Origin: Chryseobacterium sp. VAUSW3
GTDB taxonomy: Bacteria > Bacteroidota > Bacteroidia > Flavobacteriales > Weeksellaceae
Assembly (NCBI RefSeq): GCF_002205795.1
Contig: NZ_NIUY01000002.1
Coordinates: forward strand, 248,001-312,000
Direction of reading: 5' to 3'
DNA: 64,000 nt
The notes under the pieces were generated by a model, which was not told the origin of the DNA, did not search any database, and saw only the letters and a program-made list of their open reading frames with translations. Shown here one piece after another: positions 55,507 through 63,969 of this stretch (the stretch's first letter is position 1; the number at the start of each line of letters is the position of its first letter). The position numbers and the translations under genes are program-made.

Positions 55507-56826
55507 TTAAAATGAATACATGACCCTTACGGTTCCTCTTAAATTTCCGGCGTTTTTGAGATTGTTTTTAGCGAGCGCTTCTGTATTCATATCACCCCAT
55601 TTTGCAGCAGTATATTCTACTTCCGGGGAAATACTGAATTTATTCTGCTTGAAATCTATGCGTGCAGAAGCCCGCCAAACCTCATCAAGAATCCGGTTCC
55701 CGGAAATGCCCCGCATATAAAGATTTTTAAAGCCGGCATCGGTGCCTGAATTTTTTGTGTAACCAAAGAAAAGTCCCGGAGCAATTTTCGGATGGGCGCT
55801 CGCAAGGTCAACCCAGAAGGCTGAAGTTTTGGTGGGTTTATATGATTCAATACCGTTGGTGTTTTCGTAGCCTGCAAAACCTCCGATCATCACAAGGTGG
55901 TGAAGGTTTCCGCCGCTAATCCCATAAAGTTTTGCAATGATTTTTTCGTTGGCGTATTTGAAGTAACCGAAAAACATTTCAGAATTTACTTTCTCATCAG
56001 AAGCAAGGCCTCCGGATTCAATCACCGGCTGCAGCGATTGGTATTCGGCACCGGCACCTGCGGTGATACTTTTTGATTTGTATTGAACCTGCCCGTGAAC
56101 AGTGGGCATTGAAGAATTGAAGGTCGCGGAATTGGCGGAAGCTCCAGCAGCGTTTGCCGTCTGAAATTCGCGGTCTTTATAAGCAATCACGCTGAAAGAA
56201 AGTTCCGGAGTTAATTTCTGGGTCACTTTTACCTGACCAGCCCAGCCGAAAGGGTTGAACAGGATGCCGGTATTGAAATTCACAACGCCTGGAAAGACGT
56301 CAGGAACAAAAGTGGGATACCAGGTCTGGCCAAAAGTTACTGCAGTTTTGGGCCAGGTCAGTGTCGCAGTTGCGTGTCTTAAACGGAGCAGGCCTGTGCT
56401 TCCTGTACCAGCCGCGCTTTTGTTGAGTTCAGTATTGCCGAAGAAATCAGCTTCGATGTTTCCTGTGGCTTTAGCTCCCCAAACGTCGGGTCCGCGGAAT
56501 TTAATTCCAACTCTAGAAGTGATGGCCAGAAAATTACTCGCACCTGCATCGTTGATATCGTTTCCGTTGGCATCCAGCTTTTCATCTAGTGGAAAAAGAT
56601 TCAAATTATATTCTCTGGAGTAGGCCGACTGGCGACTGTCGAAACTGTATTCGGTTCTTACCCAGCCGTAAATGGAGGCGTCCCATTCTTTGGGTTTTCT
56701 GGCTTCGGCTTCCAGGGCTTCGATTCTTTTTAAAAGATCGGCGGTGGATACCGTATCCTGAGCGTGTAGCTGCTGTGTGAAGAGTATTGTTGGAAGTATT
56801 CCTAACAAAATAGATGATTTCTTCAT
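55507..56826 (-). CDS. Outer-membrane porin-like protein
   Basis: A 439-residue protein with a signal peptide (MKKSSILLGILPTILFTQQ, cleavage near LHA/QD). A short coiled-coil (STADLLKRIEALEAEARK, about 26-43) is followed by about 16 amphipathic strands and ends in an aromatic residue (VRVMYSF). Trimeric porins of the DcaP type show the same coiled-coil-plus-barrel layout. First gene after the InsA-like gene, 145 bp away, and 86 bp upstream of the transporter. It likely admits small carboxylates across the outer membrane, by context. Confidence 0.85.
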   Translation of the reverse strand: MKKSSILLGILPTILFTQQLHAQDTVSTADLLKRIEALEAEARKPKEWDASIYGWVRTEYSFDSRQSAYSREYNLNLFPLDEKLDANGNDINDAGASNFLAITSRVGIKFRGPDVWGAKATGNIEADFFGNTELNKSAAGTGSTGLLRLRHATATLTWPKTAVTFGQTWYPTFVPDVFPGVVNFNTGILFNPFGWAGQVKVTQKLTPELSFSVIAYKDREFQTANAAGASANSATFNSSMPTVHGQVQYKSKSITAGAGAEYQSLQPVIESGGLASDEKVNSEMFFGYFKYANEKIIAKLYGISGGNLHHLVMIGGFAGYENTNGIESYKPTKTSAFWVDLASAHPKIAPGLFFGYTKNSGTDAGFKNLYMRGISGNRILDEVWRASARIDFKQNKFSISPEVEYTAAKWGDMNTEALAKNNLKNAGNLRGTVRVMYSF

Positions 56827-56891
56827 AGGATGTTAATTTTTAGTTCTTTTCTTTGACATAACGAAAGTGAAACTAAAAATTTGTTTGAAGA

Positions 56892-56926
56892 AATTTAATA
56901 TATATTTATGCTAAGGGTATAGTTAT
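56892..56926 (+). repeat. 35-bp inverted repeat, porin-side copy
   Basis: The 35 bases start AATTTAATATA and end GTATAGTTAT. They match the reverse complement of 57387-57421 at about 30 aligned positions; the middle is TATTTATGCTAAGG here. It lies 65 bp upstream of the porin start. No target-site duplication was found outside the pair. Confidence 0.75.
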
Positions 56927-56971
56927 ATTTTAAAATATGTTTAAAAATGATGGGTGTTATTTGGGACTGAT

Positions 56972-57388
56972 TTATTTCCTGAAACGTTCCCACTTGATCA
57001 TCATGTACTTATCGCCAAACTCAGTAATGATAAGGCCGGAGCCTTTTATATTTTCTTCTTTCTGCATGAATTCTAAAAGTTCATTCTGCTTAAAAACCTT
57101 ATACGTGGTATGAAACTCCGAATGTGGGGGTCTGCTGATGTTGTATTTTTTTATCCAGGAACTTACCGTTACATGGGAGATTCCGAGAATTCTTTCGATC
57201 TCCCGGAACGAAAGTCCTTCCAGATACAGCTGCAGGGCTTTTGTAACATAGTAGTCGTCAATCTGTTTTCCCAGTTTTTTTACGGTGAAATAGTAATTGC
57301 AGTCGCGGCACCGGAACCGTTGTCTTTCCTTTACAATTCCGCTTTTTACTACGTTGTGCTGCTGGCATTTGGGACAGGTATCTGGCAT
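56972..57388 (-). CDS. IS1 InsA-like zinc-ribbon/HTH protein, probably a domesticated regulator
   Basis: A 138-residue protein. A zinc ribbon has Cys5, Cys8, Cys27 and Cys30 (CPKC ... CRDC) as in IS1 InsA. A helix-turn-helix follows at about 57-81 (LEGLSFREIERILGIS, then HVTVSSWIKKY). The rest (about 97-138, QNELLEFMQKEENIKGSGLI, EFGDKYMMIKWERF) is an extra globular part, not a transposase. No InsB catalytic gene is nearby, so transposition is not expected. It is the first gene upstream of the porin/transporter/kinase/acs cluster and has a consensus promoter, which points to a regulator. Conservation of the residues is from sequence; the role is inferred. Confidence 0.8.
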   Translation of the reverse strand: MPDTCPKCQQHNVVKSGIVKERQRFRCRDCNYYFTVKKLGKQIDDYYVTKALQLYLEGLSFREIERILGISHVTVSSWIKKYNISRPPHSEFHTTYKVFKQNELLEFMQKEENIKGSGLIITEFGDKYMMIKWERFRK

Positions 57389-57421
57389 AACTATACTTTT
57401 TTAGCAAATGTATATTAAATT
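57387..57421 (-). repeat. 35-bp inverted repeat, regulator-promoter copy
   Basis: On the - strand it starts AATTTAATATA and ends GTATAGTTAT, mirroring 56892-56926. It covers the -7 box of the InsA-like gene and touches its start codon, so binding there would control that gene. Confidence 0.75.
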
Positions 57422-57435
57422 AGCATTATAACAAA
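57405..57435 (-). promoter_or_regulatory. Promoter of the InsA-like gene
   Basis: On the - strand: TTTG at 57432-57435, a 19-bp spacer and TACATTTG at 57405-57412, a full TTTG/TAnnTTTG match. Transcription should start about 10 bp before the ATG. Confidence 0.75.
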
Positions 57436-57485
57436 ATTTAAATATAGGGTTAATATCATTTAATGGGTCTTTGGTAAATTACGTT

Positions 57486-57515
57486 TTTGGTTTTCAGATT
57501 AAATTTATATCTTTG
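57486..57515 (+). promoter_or_regulatory. Promoter of the pyrB-carA-carB operon
   Basis: TTTG (57486-57489), an 18-bp spacer and TATCTTTG (57508-57515) fit the flavobacterial consensus well. The start point should be near 57518-57522, i.e. at or just before the leader ATG at 57522. Confidence 0.8.
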
Positions 57516-57521
57516 CAGCTA

Positions 57522-57596
57522 ATGAAAAGAACATTTCCATTAGACCATGTATATATTGGCAGCGATGCCGGGAACAACAATATTTATTTTATTTAA
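57522..57596 (+). CDS. Leader peptide of the pyrB attenuator (24 codons)
   Basis: ATG 57522 to TAA 57594-57596 encodes MKRTFPLDHVYIGSDAGNNN followed by IYFI. Codons 20-24 run through the U-rich stretch 57581-57594. The stop codon overlaps the first bases of the terminator stem, so a ribosome that keeps up with polymerase would block the hairpin. No Shine-Dalgarno is visible; the mRNA may be nearly leaderless. The layout resembles the E. coli pyrBI leader, although the peptide itself is unrelated. Confidence 0.6.
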   Translation: MKRTFPLDHVYIGSDAGNNNIYFI

Positions 57597-57624
57597 CGAA
57601 GTCATTTTGGCTTCGTTTTTTTTT
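57595..57624 (+). terminator. Attenuator hairpin before pyrB
   Basis: AACGAAGTC (57595-57603), loop ATTTT and GGCTTCGTT (57609-57617) form a 9-bp stem (one G-U) followed by T to 57624. There is no + strand gene upstream for it to terminate except the leader ORF. It sits 20 bp before the pyrB ATG. Confidence 0.85.
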
Positions 57625-57643
57625 GATTTTAAACTAAAGAACT

Positions 57644-58534
57644 ATGCTTACAACCAAAGATTTAACTGTAGAAAAGATTAATGCTTTACTGAAAAGTGCT
57701 CAGGAATTCGCAGAAGGAAAAACCGTGAAAGCGGTGGATGAAATTTATGTTTCGAACCTGTTTTTTGAGGACAGTACCCGCACAAAAACCAGTTTCGATC
57801 TTGCACAGCGCAAACTGGGACTTCATGTGGTTCCTTTTGATGTTACGGCAAGTTCTGTAAATAAAGGCGAATCTTTATATGATACGGTAAAAACTTTTGA
57901 AAGTTTGGGAGTAAATCTCACCGTCATCCGTCATAAGCAGGATAAATATTATGAAGAGCTTAAAAATATCAGTATTCCGGTGATCAATGGCGGCGACGGA
58001 AGCGGAAATCACCCGTCACAGACGCTTTTGGATTTAATGACCATTCAACAGGAATTCGGCAAGTTTAAAGGACTTAAAATAGGAATTGTAGGCGACGTGA
58101 AACACAGTAGGGTAGCCAACTCAAACGCCGAAGCGCTGCGTAAACTCGGAGCTAAAGTCTATTTCTCGGGTCCCGAAAAATGGTTTGATGAAGGCACCAT
58201 CATCAACGGAACTTATCTGTCGATCGATGATTTGGTGACCGAAGTGGATGTAGTGATGCTGCTCCGTATACAGCACGAAAGACACGGCGAGAAAATGAAA
58301 ATTTCACTCGAAAGCTATCACAGAAAATTCGGGCTTACCAAAGAGCGTGAGAAAATGATGAAAAAAGGAGCAATCATTATGCATCCCGCACCCATCAACC
58401 GCGGTGTGGAAATCGCCGGTGAACTGGTAGAATGCGAGCGTTCCCGAATCTTCCAGCAGATGAAAAACGGAGTGTTTGCCAGAATGGCAATTCTGAAAGA
58501 TGCGCTGGAATCTAAAGGATTTAAATTTAAATAA
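57644..58534 (+). CDS. pyrB: Aspartate carbamoyltransferase catalytic subunit
   Basis: A 296-residue enzyme that makes carbamoyl aspartate, the committed step of pyrimidine synthesis. Carbamoyl-phosphate loop STRTKT at 44-49, [16 protein letters not shown] near 122-137, and C-terminal [12 protein letters not shown]. Length fits the class without a regulatory chain, and no pyrI lies next to it. It is the first structural gene of pyrB-carA-carB and sits behind an attenuator-like leader (57486-57624). Confidence 0.97.
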   Translation: MLTTKDLTVEKINALLKSAQEFAEGKTVKAVDEIYVSNLFFEDSTRTKTSFDLAQRKLGLHVVPFDVTASSVNKGESLYDTVKTFESLGVNLTVIRHKQDKYYEELKNISIPVINGGDGSGNHPSQTLLDLMTIQQEFGKFKGLKIGIVGDVKHSRVANSNAEALRKLGAKVYFSGPEKWFDEGTIINGTYLSIDDLVTEVDVVMLLRIQHERHGEKMKISLESYHRKFGLTKEREKMMKKGAIIMHPAPINRGVEIAGELVECERSRIFQQMKNGVFARMAILKDALESKGFKFK

Positions 58535-58631
58535 AATGAAATAAGGTTCAGGAGAGTAGACATCAGATTATTCACTTACACATGATTTGTCTCGAATCCA
58601 CAGTCTTAAATCTTAGATCTAGTAAAAAAGA

Positions 58632-59714
58632 ATGAAAAAGAAATTAATATTAGAATCCGGTGAAGTTTTTCACGGAGAAGGTTTCGGAGCCAACCTGGAT
58701 ACCGACGGGGAAGTGGTTTTCAATACCGGAATGACCGGCTATCAGGAACTTATTTCTGATCCGTCCTACTGCGGACAGATTGTCTGCATGACCTATCCGC
58801 TCATCGGAAATTACGGCATCAACCGTGATGATTATGAAAGTATCGAACCCGCCATTAAGGGTTTGATTGTAAAAGAATTGTGCGACTTCCCGTCCAATTT
58901 CCGGAACCAGCTCACCCTGGATGAGTTTTTTCAGAAAAAGAAATTATCCGGAATATCAGGAGTTGATACCCGAAAACTTACAAGAGTGCTGCGGAGCAAA
59001 GGAGTGGTAAAAGGCAAAATTGTAGACGAGAATGCTGATGAAATTGCAGTGATTGAAACCTTAAAAACTACCGATTTCCCGACCAATCAGGTAGAAATGG
59101 TATCCACAAAAACCGCGTATGCCAACCCCGGCAGAGGATTGAATGTTGTTTTGGTTGATTTCGGGTCCAAACTCGGTATTCTGCGCGAACTTACCCAAAG
59201 AGATTGCGATGTGAAGGTAGTTTCTCAGGATGTCACTGCCGAAGAGATTTTGTTGATGAATCCTGATGGAATCATGCTTTCCAATGGTCCCGGCGATCCG
59301 GAAGATGTGAAAGGAGCTTCAGAACTCATCAACGGTCTTCTCGGAAAAGTTCCTATTTTCGGAATATGTCTGGGGCACCAACTGATTGGTTTGGCCTGTG
59401 GCGCAAAAACCTTCAAACTGAAATTCGGTCACCGCGGCGGAAATCATCCGGTTTTAGATCTCGCCAAAAATAAAGTGGCGATTACTTCCCAAAATCACGG
59501 GTATGCAGTAGATCAAGAAAGTTTGAAAAATACCGATTTGGAAGAAACACATATTGCGCTTAACGATAGAACCAATGAAGGCCTGAGACATAAAATACAT
59601 CCGTGCTTCTCGGTACAGTATCACCCGGAAGCCAGCCCGGGTCCGGAAGATGCAAATTATCTTTTTGATGAGTTTATTGAGTTGATGGAGCAGTTTAAAA
59701 GTGTAGCAATATAG
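58632..59714 (+). CDS. carA: Carbamoyl-phosphate synthase small subunit (glutaminase)
   Basis: A 360-residue small subunit that releases ammonia from glutamine for CarB. The glutaminase triad includes Cys246 in GICLGHQL and the late HPEASPGPEDA His-Glu pair. The N-terminal carA domain (MKKKLILESGEVFHGEGFG) is intact. The last four codons and stop (SVAI-TAG, 59703-59714) are made by a repeat (59703-59734) that borders a cassette, so the natural C-terminus probably ended a few residues earlier. It is 97 bp after pyrB; the gap shows no clear signals. Confidence 0.96.
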   Translation: MKKKLILESGEVFHGEGFGANLDTDGEVVFNTGMTGYQELISDPSYCGQIVCMTYPLIGNYGINRDDYESIEPAIKGLIVKELCDFPSNFRNQLTLDEFFQKKKLSGISGVDTRKLTRVLRSKGVVKGKIVDENADEIAVIETLKTTDFPTNQVEMVSTKTAYANPGRGLNVVLVDFGSKLGILRELTQRDCDVKVVSQDVTAEEILLMNPDGIMLSNGPGDPEDVKGASELINGLLGKVPIFGICLGHQLIGLACGAKTFKLKFGHRGGNHPVLDLAKNKVAITSQNHGYAVDQESLKNTDLEETHIALNDRTNEGLRHKIHPCFSVQYHPEASPGPEDANYLFDEFIELMEQFKSVAI

Positions 59715-59734
59715 TAATGTAGCAATGTAACAAT
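59703..59734 (+). repeat. Left paired 16-bp repeat of the carA-carB cassette
   Basis: Two tandem units, GTAGCAATATAGTAAT (59703-59718) and GTAGCAATGTAACAAT (59719-59734), match at 13 of 16. The second is inversely similar (13 of 16) to the units at 60109-60140. The first overlaps the end of carA. Confidence 0.7.
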
Positions 59735-59744
59735 CTACTGATCG

Positions 59745-60107
59745 ATGATAAATTTTGAAAATAATCCTCTGATTCGGAAGACAGTTCAATTTTCATTAGA
59801 CATTATTGGATATTGTGAACTACTGGAAGAAAAAAGAAAATAAGTTATCGCTCGTCAATTGTTGCGTTCAGCAACCAGTATTGGAGCAAACTCATTCGAA
59901 GCTCAAAATCCAGCCAGCAAAAAAGATTTTATTAATAAGATAAAAATAGCTGCCAAAGAATTAGAAGAAACGAAATATTGGCTATATCTCTGCAAAAATT
60001 CCGACAATTATCCTTTTGATGAGAAACTGGAAAGTCAAATCAATGAAATCGCAAAAATTTTATATAAAATATTAAGTACTAGTTTATCGAACCGCGACAG
60101 TTTGTAA
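59745..60107 (+). pseudogene. Four-helix-bundle (S23/IVS-type) protein interrupted by a TAA
   Basis: From ATG 59745 the frame reads MINFENNPLIRKTVQFSLDI...CELLEEKRK and stops at TAA 59841-59843 (codon 33). It then continues in frame as VIARQLLRSATSIGANSFEA to ...ILYKILSTSLSNRDSL. The joined 120 residues match the four-helix-bundle/23S rRNA intervening-sequence protein family (RQLLRSATSIGAN, KKDFINKIKIAAKELEETKYW). A single base change in a codon such as TAT would give TAA. The second part has no ATG, only TTG. Known members can be inserted in rRNA or occur as free intergenic genes. Confidence 0.8.
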
Positions 60108-60108
60108 A

Positions 60109-60140
60109 ATTGTTACACTGTTAAATTGATACACTGTTAA
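60109..60140 (+). repeat. Right paired 16-bp repeat of the carA-carB cassette
   Basis: Two tandem units ATTGTTACACTGTTAA (60109-60124) and ATTGATACACTGTTAA (60125-60140) differ at one base. They are the inverse of the left-hand units, so the pseudogene lies between inverted pairs. carB begins 10 bp later. Confidence 0.75.
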
Positions 60141-60149
60141 ATTTTAAAA

Positions 60150-63100
60150 ATGAAAAGAAACGACATAAAAACAATTTTAGTAATCGGTTCCGGACCAATT
60201 ATCATCGGGCAAGCTGCGGAATTCGATTACGCCGGAACCCAGGCTTGCCTGGCGCTGAGAGAAGAAGGTTACAAAGTGATTTTGATCAATTCAAATCCTG
60301 CCACCATTATGACCGACGTCGAAATTGCCGACAAGGTTTATATTGAACCCATCTCGCTTCAGTTTGTGAGTCATATCATCCGGAAAGAACGTCCCGACGC
60401 GCTTTTGCCTACTTTAGGCGGACAAACCGGACTCAACATGGCGGTAGAACTTGAGAAATCAGGAATTCTTGAAGAATGCAAAGTGGAAGTTCTGGGAACT
60501 AAACTTTCAGCCATCAACCAAGCGGAAGACCGCGATCTTTTCCGCGAACTGATGCGCGAACTCAACGAACCGGTACCCGAATCCGACATCGTGAACACCG
60601 TTCAGGGCGCTTTGGAATTTGCCCATAACATCGGATATCCAGTCATTGTACGTCCTGCCTTTACCATGGGTGGCACAGGCGGCGGAATCGCGCATAACGA
60701 TGACGAACTGAAGGAAATCGCGAGTTTCGGTCTGAAATATTCGCCGGTAACCCAGTGTCTTATTGAAAAATCCATCGCTGGCTTCAAAGAAATTGAATAC
60801 GAGGTGATGCGAGACAAAAACGACAACGCCATTGTGGTGTGTAATATGGAAAACATCGATCCGGTGGGCGTACATACAGGAGATTCCATTGTGGTGGCAC
60901 CTTCGCAAACGCTTTCGGACCGGGAATATCAGATGCTGAGAAATTCATCTTTAAAAATCATCCGTGCACTGGGAATTGAAGGCGGTTGCAACGTTCAGTT
61001 GGCTTTGGATCCGCATTCATTTGATTATTATATCATCGAAGTGAATCCGCGGGTATCGCGTTCATCGGCGCTGGCGAGTAAAGCAACCGGGTATCCGATT
61101 GCCAAGATTGCGGCGAAAATTGCGGTAGGTTTAACCCTGGATGAAATCATGAATCCGGTGACCGGAAAGACCTACGCGTGTTTCGAGCCGGCTTTAGACT
61201 ATGTCGTAACAAAATTCCCGAGGTTTCCTTTCGATAAATTTGAAACAGCGGACCGAAGACTTTCGACCCAAATGAAAGCGACAGGTGAAGTGATGGCAAT
61301 CGGTAGAAACTTCGAGGAATCTTTGCAAAAAGCCATTCGTTCCCTTGAAACCGGTTTAAGACATATCGGATTGAAGACTAAAGATGCCGCAGCCTTAACC
61401 GACGCTGAAATCGAAAGAAGAATCCGCGTCTGTGATGACGAAAGACTGTTCATCATCGGCGACGCTTTAAGACGGGGCTACGACTGGGAACAGATTGTTG
61501 AATGGAGCAAAATCGATAAGTTCTTCATCTGGAAAATCAAGAAACTGATTGATTTTGAAAAGGTGATTGCTGAAAATAAATTTGATATAGAAACGTTATT
61601 TCAGGCTAAAAAACTTGGGTTTGCAGACCTTCATATCGCGCATCTGTGGGAATCTGACCAGAAAACGGTATTCGAATTCAGAAGAACAAATGGCGTGATG
61701 CCAGTGTATAAAATGGTCGATACCTGCGCTGCAGAATTTGAAAGTGAAACACCTTATTTCTACGGAAGTTACGAAGAAGAAAACGAAAGTACGCCTTCAG
61801 ACCGGGAGAAAATCATCGTCCTCGGTTCTGGACCGATCAGAATCGGGCAGGGTGTGGAGTTCGATTATGCTACGGTACATTCGGTTTGGGCGATTAAAGA
61901 ACTCGGTTACGAAGCAATTATCATCAACAATAACCCTGAAACGGTTTCCACCGACTTCTCCATTTCCGATAAACTCTATTTCGAGCCTTTAACGGAAGAA
62001 GATGTCATGAACATCATCGAACTCGAAAAACCGAAAGGCGTGGTGGTGCAGTTCGGCGGACAAACCGCCATCAACCTTGCCAATAAACTGGCTGCTCACG
62101 GCGTTCAGATCCTGGGAACTTCGCTGGAAGATTTAGACCGTGCAGAAAACCGAAATAAGTTTGAAGCAGCTTTGCAAGAACTTGGAATTCCTCAACCTTT
62201 AGGAAAAACTTGTTTTACAAAAGAAGAGGCTTTGGTCATTGCTAACGAAATAGGTTTTCCGGTTTTGGTTCGTCCGAGTTATGTTTTGGGTGGAAGAGCC
62301 ATGGAAATCGTGTACGACGAGAATGATCTGAACCACTATATGACCAATGCGGTGAAAGAAAACTCTGAACACCCAATTTTGATCGACCGTTATTTAACCG
62401 GAAAAGAAGTCGAGGTTGATGCTATTTCTGACGGAGAAACTGTTGTGATACCGGGAATTATGGAGCACATCGAAAGAGCCGGAGTGCACTCCGGAGATTC
62501 CATTGCAGTGTATCCGCCGCAGAATATCACCGCGAAACAGATCGATACCCTCGTGGATTATACCGAAAGACTCGCAAAAGGTCTTAATGTAATAGGACTG
62601 ATGAACATTCAGTACGTACTTTCCGATGGCGAAGTATATGTGATCGAGGTGAATCCGAGATCTTCGAGAACGGTACCTTTCCTTTCCAAAATCACCGGAA
62701 TCCCAATGGCGAATCTGGCTACTAAAGCGATTCTCGGCAAGAAACTGAAAGATTTAGGCTACAAAAACGGACTGGCACCTGAGCAGCCCGGTGTATTTGT
62801 AAAAGTCCCCGTATTCTCCTTCTCGAAACTCACAAAAGTGGATACTTCCCTGGGCCCGGAAATGAAATCTACCGGCGAGGTGATGGGCAAAGATACAACG
62901 CTAGAAAAAGCACTGTACAAAGGTTTTGTAGCAGCCGGACGTAAGATGCCGACCCACGGATCCATTCTCTTCACCGTAGCCGACAAGCACAAAGAAGAAG
63001 CCGCTGAAATGGCGCGACGTTTCCATGAAGTAGGTTTCAGAATATGGGCTACTGAAGGAACCGCAAGATATTTTGAAGACCATGGCATTCCGGTGAAAAT

Positions 63101-63329
63101 CGGTTACAAAATCGGCGAAGAAGACGTCAACCTTATCGACCTGATTCAGAAAGGAAAGGTGCAGTATGTGGTAAATACCACCACCAAGGGGAAACAGGAG
63201 GAAAGAGACGGCTTCCAGATCCGAAGGATGTCGGTAGAGAATGGTGTGCCGTGCCTCACCTCGATGGATACCGTAGAAGCCATTTTAAAAGTCATTGAAA
63301 GCATGAGTTTCAAGATGGAACAGATGTAA
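60150..63329 (+). CDS. carB: Carbamoyl-phosphate synthase large subunit
   Basis: A 1059-residue large subunit that makes carbamoyl phosphate from bicarbonate, ammonia and two ATP. Both ATP-grasp halves begin with near-repeats: [20 protein letters not shown] (about 7-26) and [19 protein letters not shown] (about 555-573). The C-terminal MGS-like regulatory domain (about 930-1059) is present; in E. coli it binds UMP and ornithine. Last gene of the operon, after a 435-bp gap that holds the cassette, then a terminator. Confidence 0.97.
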   Translation: MKRNDIKTILVIGSGPIIIGQAAEFDYAGTQACLALREEGYKVILINSNPATIMTDVEIADKVYIEPISLQFVSHIIRKERPDALLPTLGGQTGLNMAVELEKSGILEECKVEVLGTKLSAINQAEDRDLFRELMRELNEPVPESDIVNTVQGALEFAHNIGYPVIVRPAFTMGGTGGGIAHNDDELKEIASFGLKYSPVTQCLIEKSIAGFKEIEYEVMRDKNDNAIVVCNMENIDPVGVHTGDSIVVAPSQTLSDREYQMLRNSSLKIIRALGIEGGCNVQLALDPHSFDYYIIEVNPRVSRSSALASKATGYPIAKIAAKIAVGLTLDEIMNPVTGKTYACFEPALDYVVTKFPRFPFDKFETADRRLSTQMKATGEVMAIGRNFEESLQKAIRSLETGLRHIGLKTKDAAALTDAEIERRIRVCDDERLFIIGDALRRGYDWEQIVEWSKIDKFFIWKIKKLIDFEKVIAENKFDIETLFQAKKLGFADLHIAHLWESDQKTVFEFRRTNGVMPVYKMVDTCAAEFESETPYFYGSYEEENESTPSDREKIIVLGSGPIRIGQGVEFDYATVHSVWAIKELGYEAIIINNNPETVSTDFSISDKLYFEPLTEEDVMNIIELEKPKGVVVQFGGQTAINLANKLAAHGVQILGTSLEDLDRAENRNKFEAALQELGIPQPLGKTCFTKEEALVIANEIGFPVLVRPSYVLGGRAMEIVYDENDLNHYMTNAVKENSEHPILIDRYLTGKEVEVDAISDGETVVIPGIMEHIERAGVHSGDSIAVYPPQNITAKQIDTLVDYTERLAKGLNVIGLMNIQYVLSDGEVYVIEVNPRSSRTVPFLSKITGIPMANLATKAILGKKLKDLGYKNGLAPEQPGVFVKVPVFSFSKLTKVDTSLGPEMKSTGEVMGKDTTLEKALYKGFVAAGRKMPTHGSILFTVADKHKEEAAEMARRFHEVGFRIWATEGTARYFEDHGIPVKIGYKIGEEDVNLIDLIQKGKVQYVVNTTTKGKQEERDGFQIRRMSVENGVPCLTSMDTVEAILKVIESMSFKMEQM

Positions 63330-63348
63330 TCAAGACCTAATTATACAA

Positions 63349-63376
63349 AAACGCGTCCGGATTGGGCGCGTTTTTT
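63349..63376. terminator. Terminator after carB
   Basis: AAACGCGTCC (63349-63358) pairs with GGGCGCGTTT (63364-63373), followed by T. It separates carB from the convergent azurin gene. Confidence 0.88.
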
Positions 63377-63429
63377 GTTTGTAGGGAAGGGTTCTGATAT
63401 AGAATTTTTAATTCTTTAGAATACGGCTG

Positions 63430-63969
63430 TTATTCTACAATCAGTTTGCCGTTCATCATTGCGGCGTGTCCCGGGAATGAACAAATAAAATCATAAGTGC
63501 CTTTTTCAGGCGCCGTAAACTCAATCGTCACGCTTTCTCCGCCACCGATGGTTTTGGTATGTGCAATAACTTCGGGTAACAAACTTTCAGGAACTTCAAA
63601 ATCAGGCGCTTTTCCTTCCTGTACGGCTTTGGTGGCAAACGCGGTAACATCAGTACCTTGTTTCAGCAATACAAAATTATGCCCCATCGAAGATTTTGGC
63701 AGTTTCCCCACATGGTGTAAGGTAAGACGGATGAGTTTCCCTGCCGGAACTTTAATTTCGCTCTTATCGAATTTCATCGCGTCTTCAGCATTCAGGGCGA
63801 CTTCGATGGTATCCTGATCCTGTGCGGCGGCAGGTTGCTCTGCTGGGGTTACGGTTTCGGTTTCAGCAGTTGTACTTACCTGCTCTTCGGTTTTATTCTG
63901 TCCGCAGGCGACCATCATCATCCCTGCAATTGCTGTTACTGAGAGTTGTTTTAATTTTTTCATACTCAT
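63430..63969 (-). CDS. Azurin-like cupredoxin lipoprotein
   Basis: A 179-residue exported copper protein. The lipoprotein signal has lipobox MVAC with Cys22, then an acidic Thr/Glu-rich linker (about 25-50). The azurin domain carries the type-1 copper ligands His97 (GHNFVL), Cys163, His168 and Met172 (FICSFPGHAAMMNGK). It would carry electrons at the envelope, for example to a terminal oxidase or reductase. ATG 63969 or 63963 can start it (MSMKK or MKK). Convergent with carB. Confidence 0.93.
   Translation of the reverse strand: MSMKKLKQLSVTAIAGMMMVACGQNKTEEQVSTTAETETVTPAEQPAAAQDQDTIEVALNAEDAMKFDKSEIKVPAGKLIRLTLHHVGKLPKSSMGHNFVLLKQGTDVTAFATKAVQEGKAPDFEVPESLLPEVIAHTKTIGGGESVTIEFTAPEKGTYDFICSFPGHAAMMNGKLIVE

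Noticed and set aside
56892..57421. A complete IS1-family insertion sequence
   Set aside because: No InsB catalytic gene and no target-site duplication; the element is too short (530 bp).
58535..58631. A regulatory RNA between pyrB and carA
   Set aside because: The 97-bp gap is low-complexity with no stable hairpin seen; it resembles degenerate flavobacterial intergenic sequence.
59703..60140. CRISPR-like array from the repeated 16-bp units
   Set aside because: Only two tandem units per side and no spacers; they are paired inverted flanks, not a CRISPR array.
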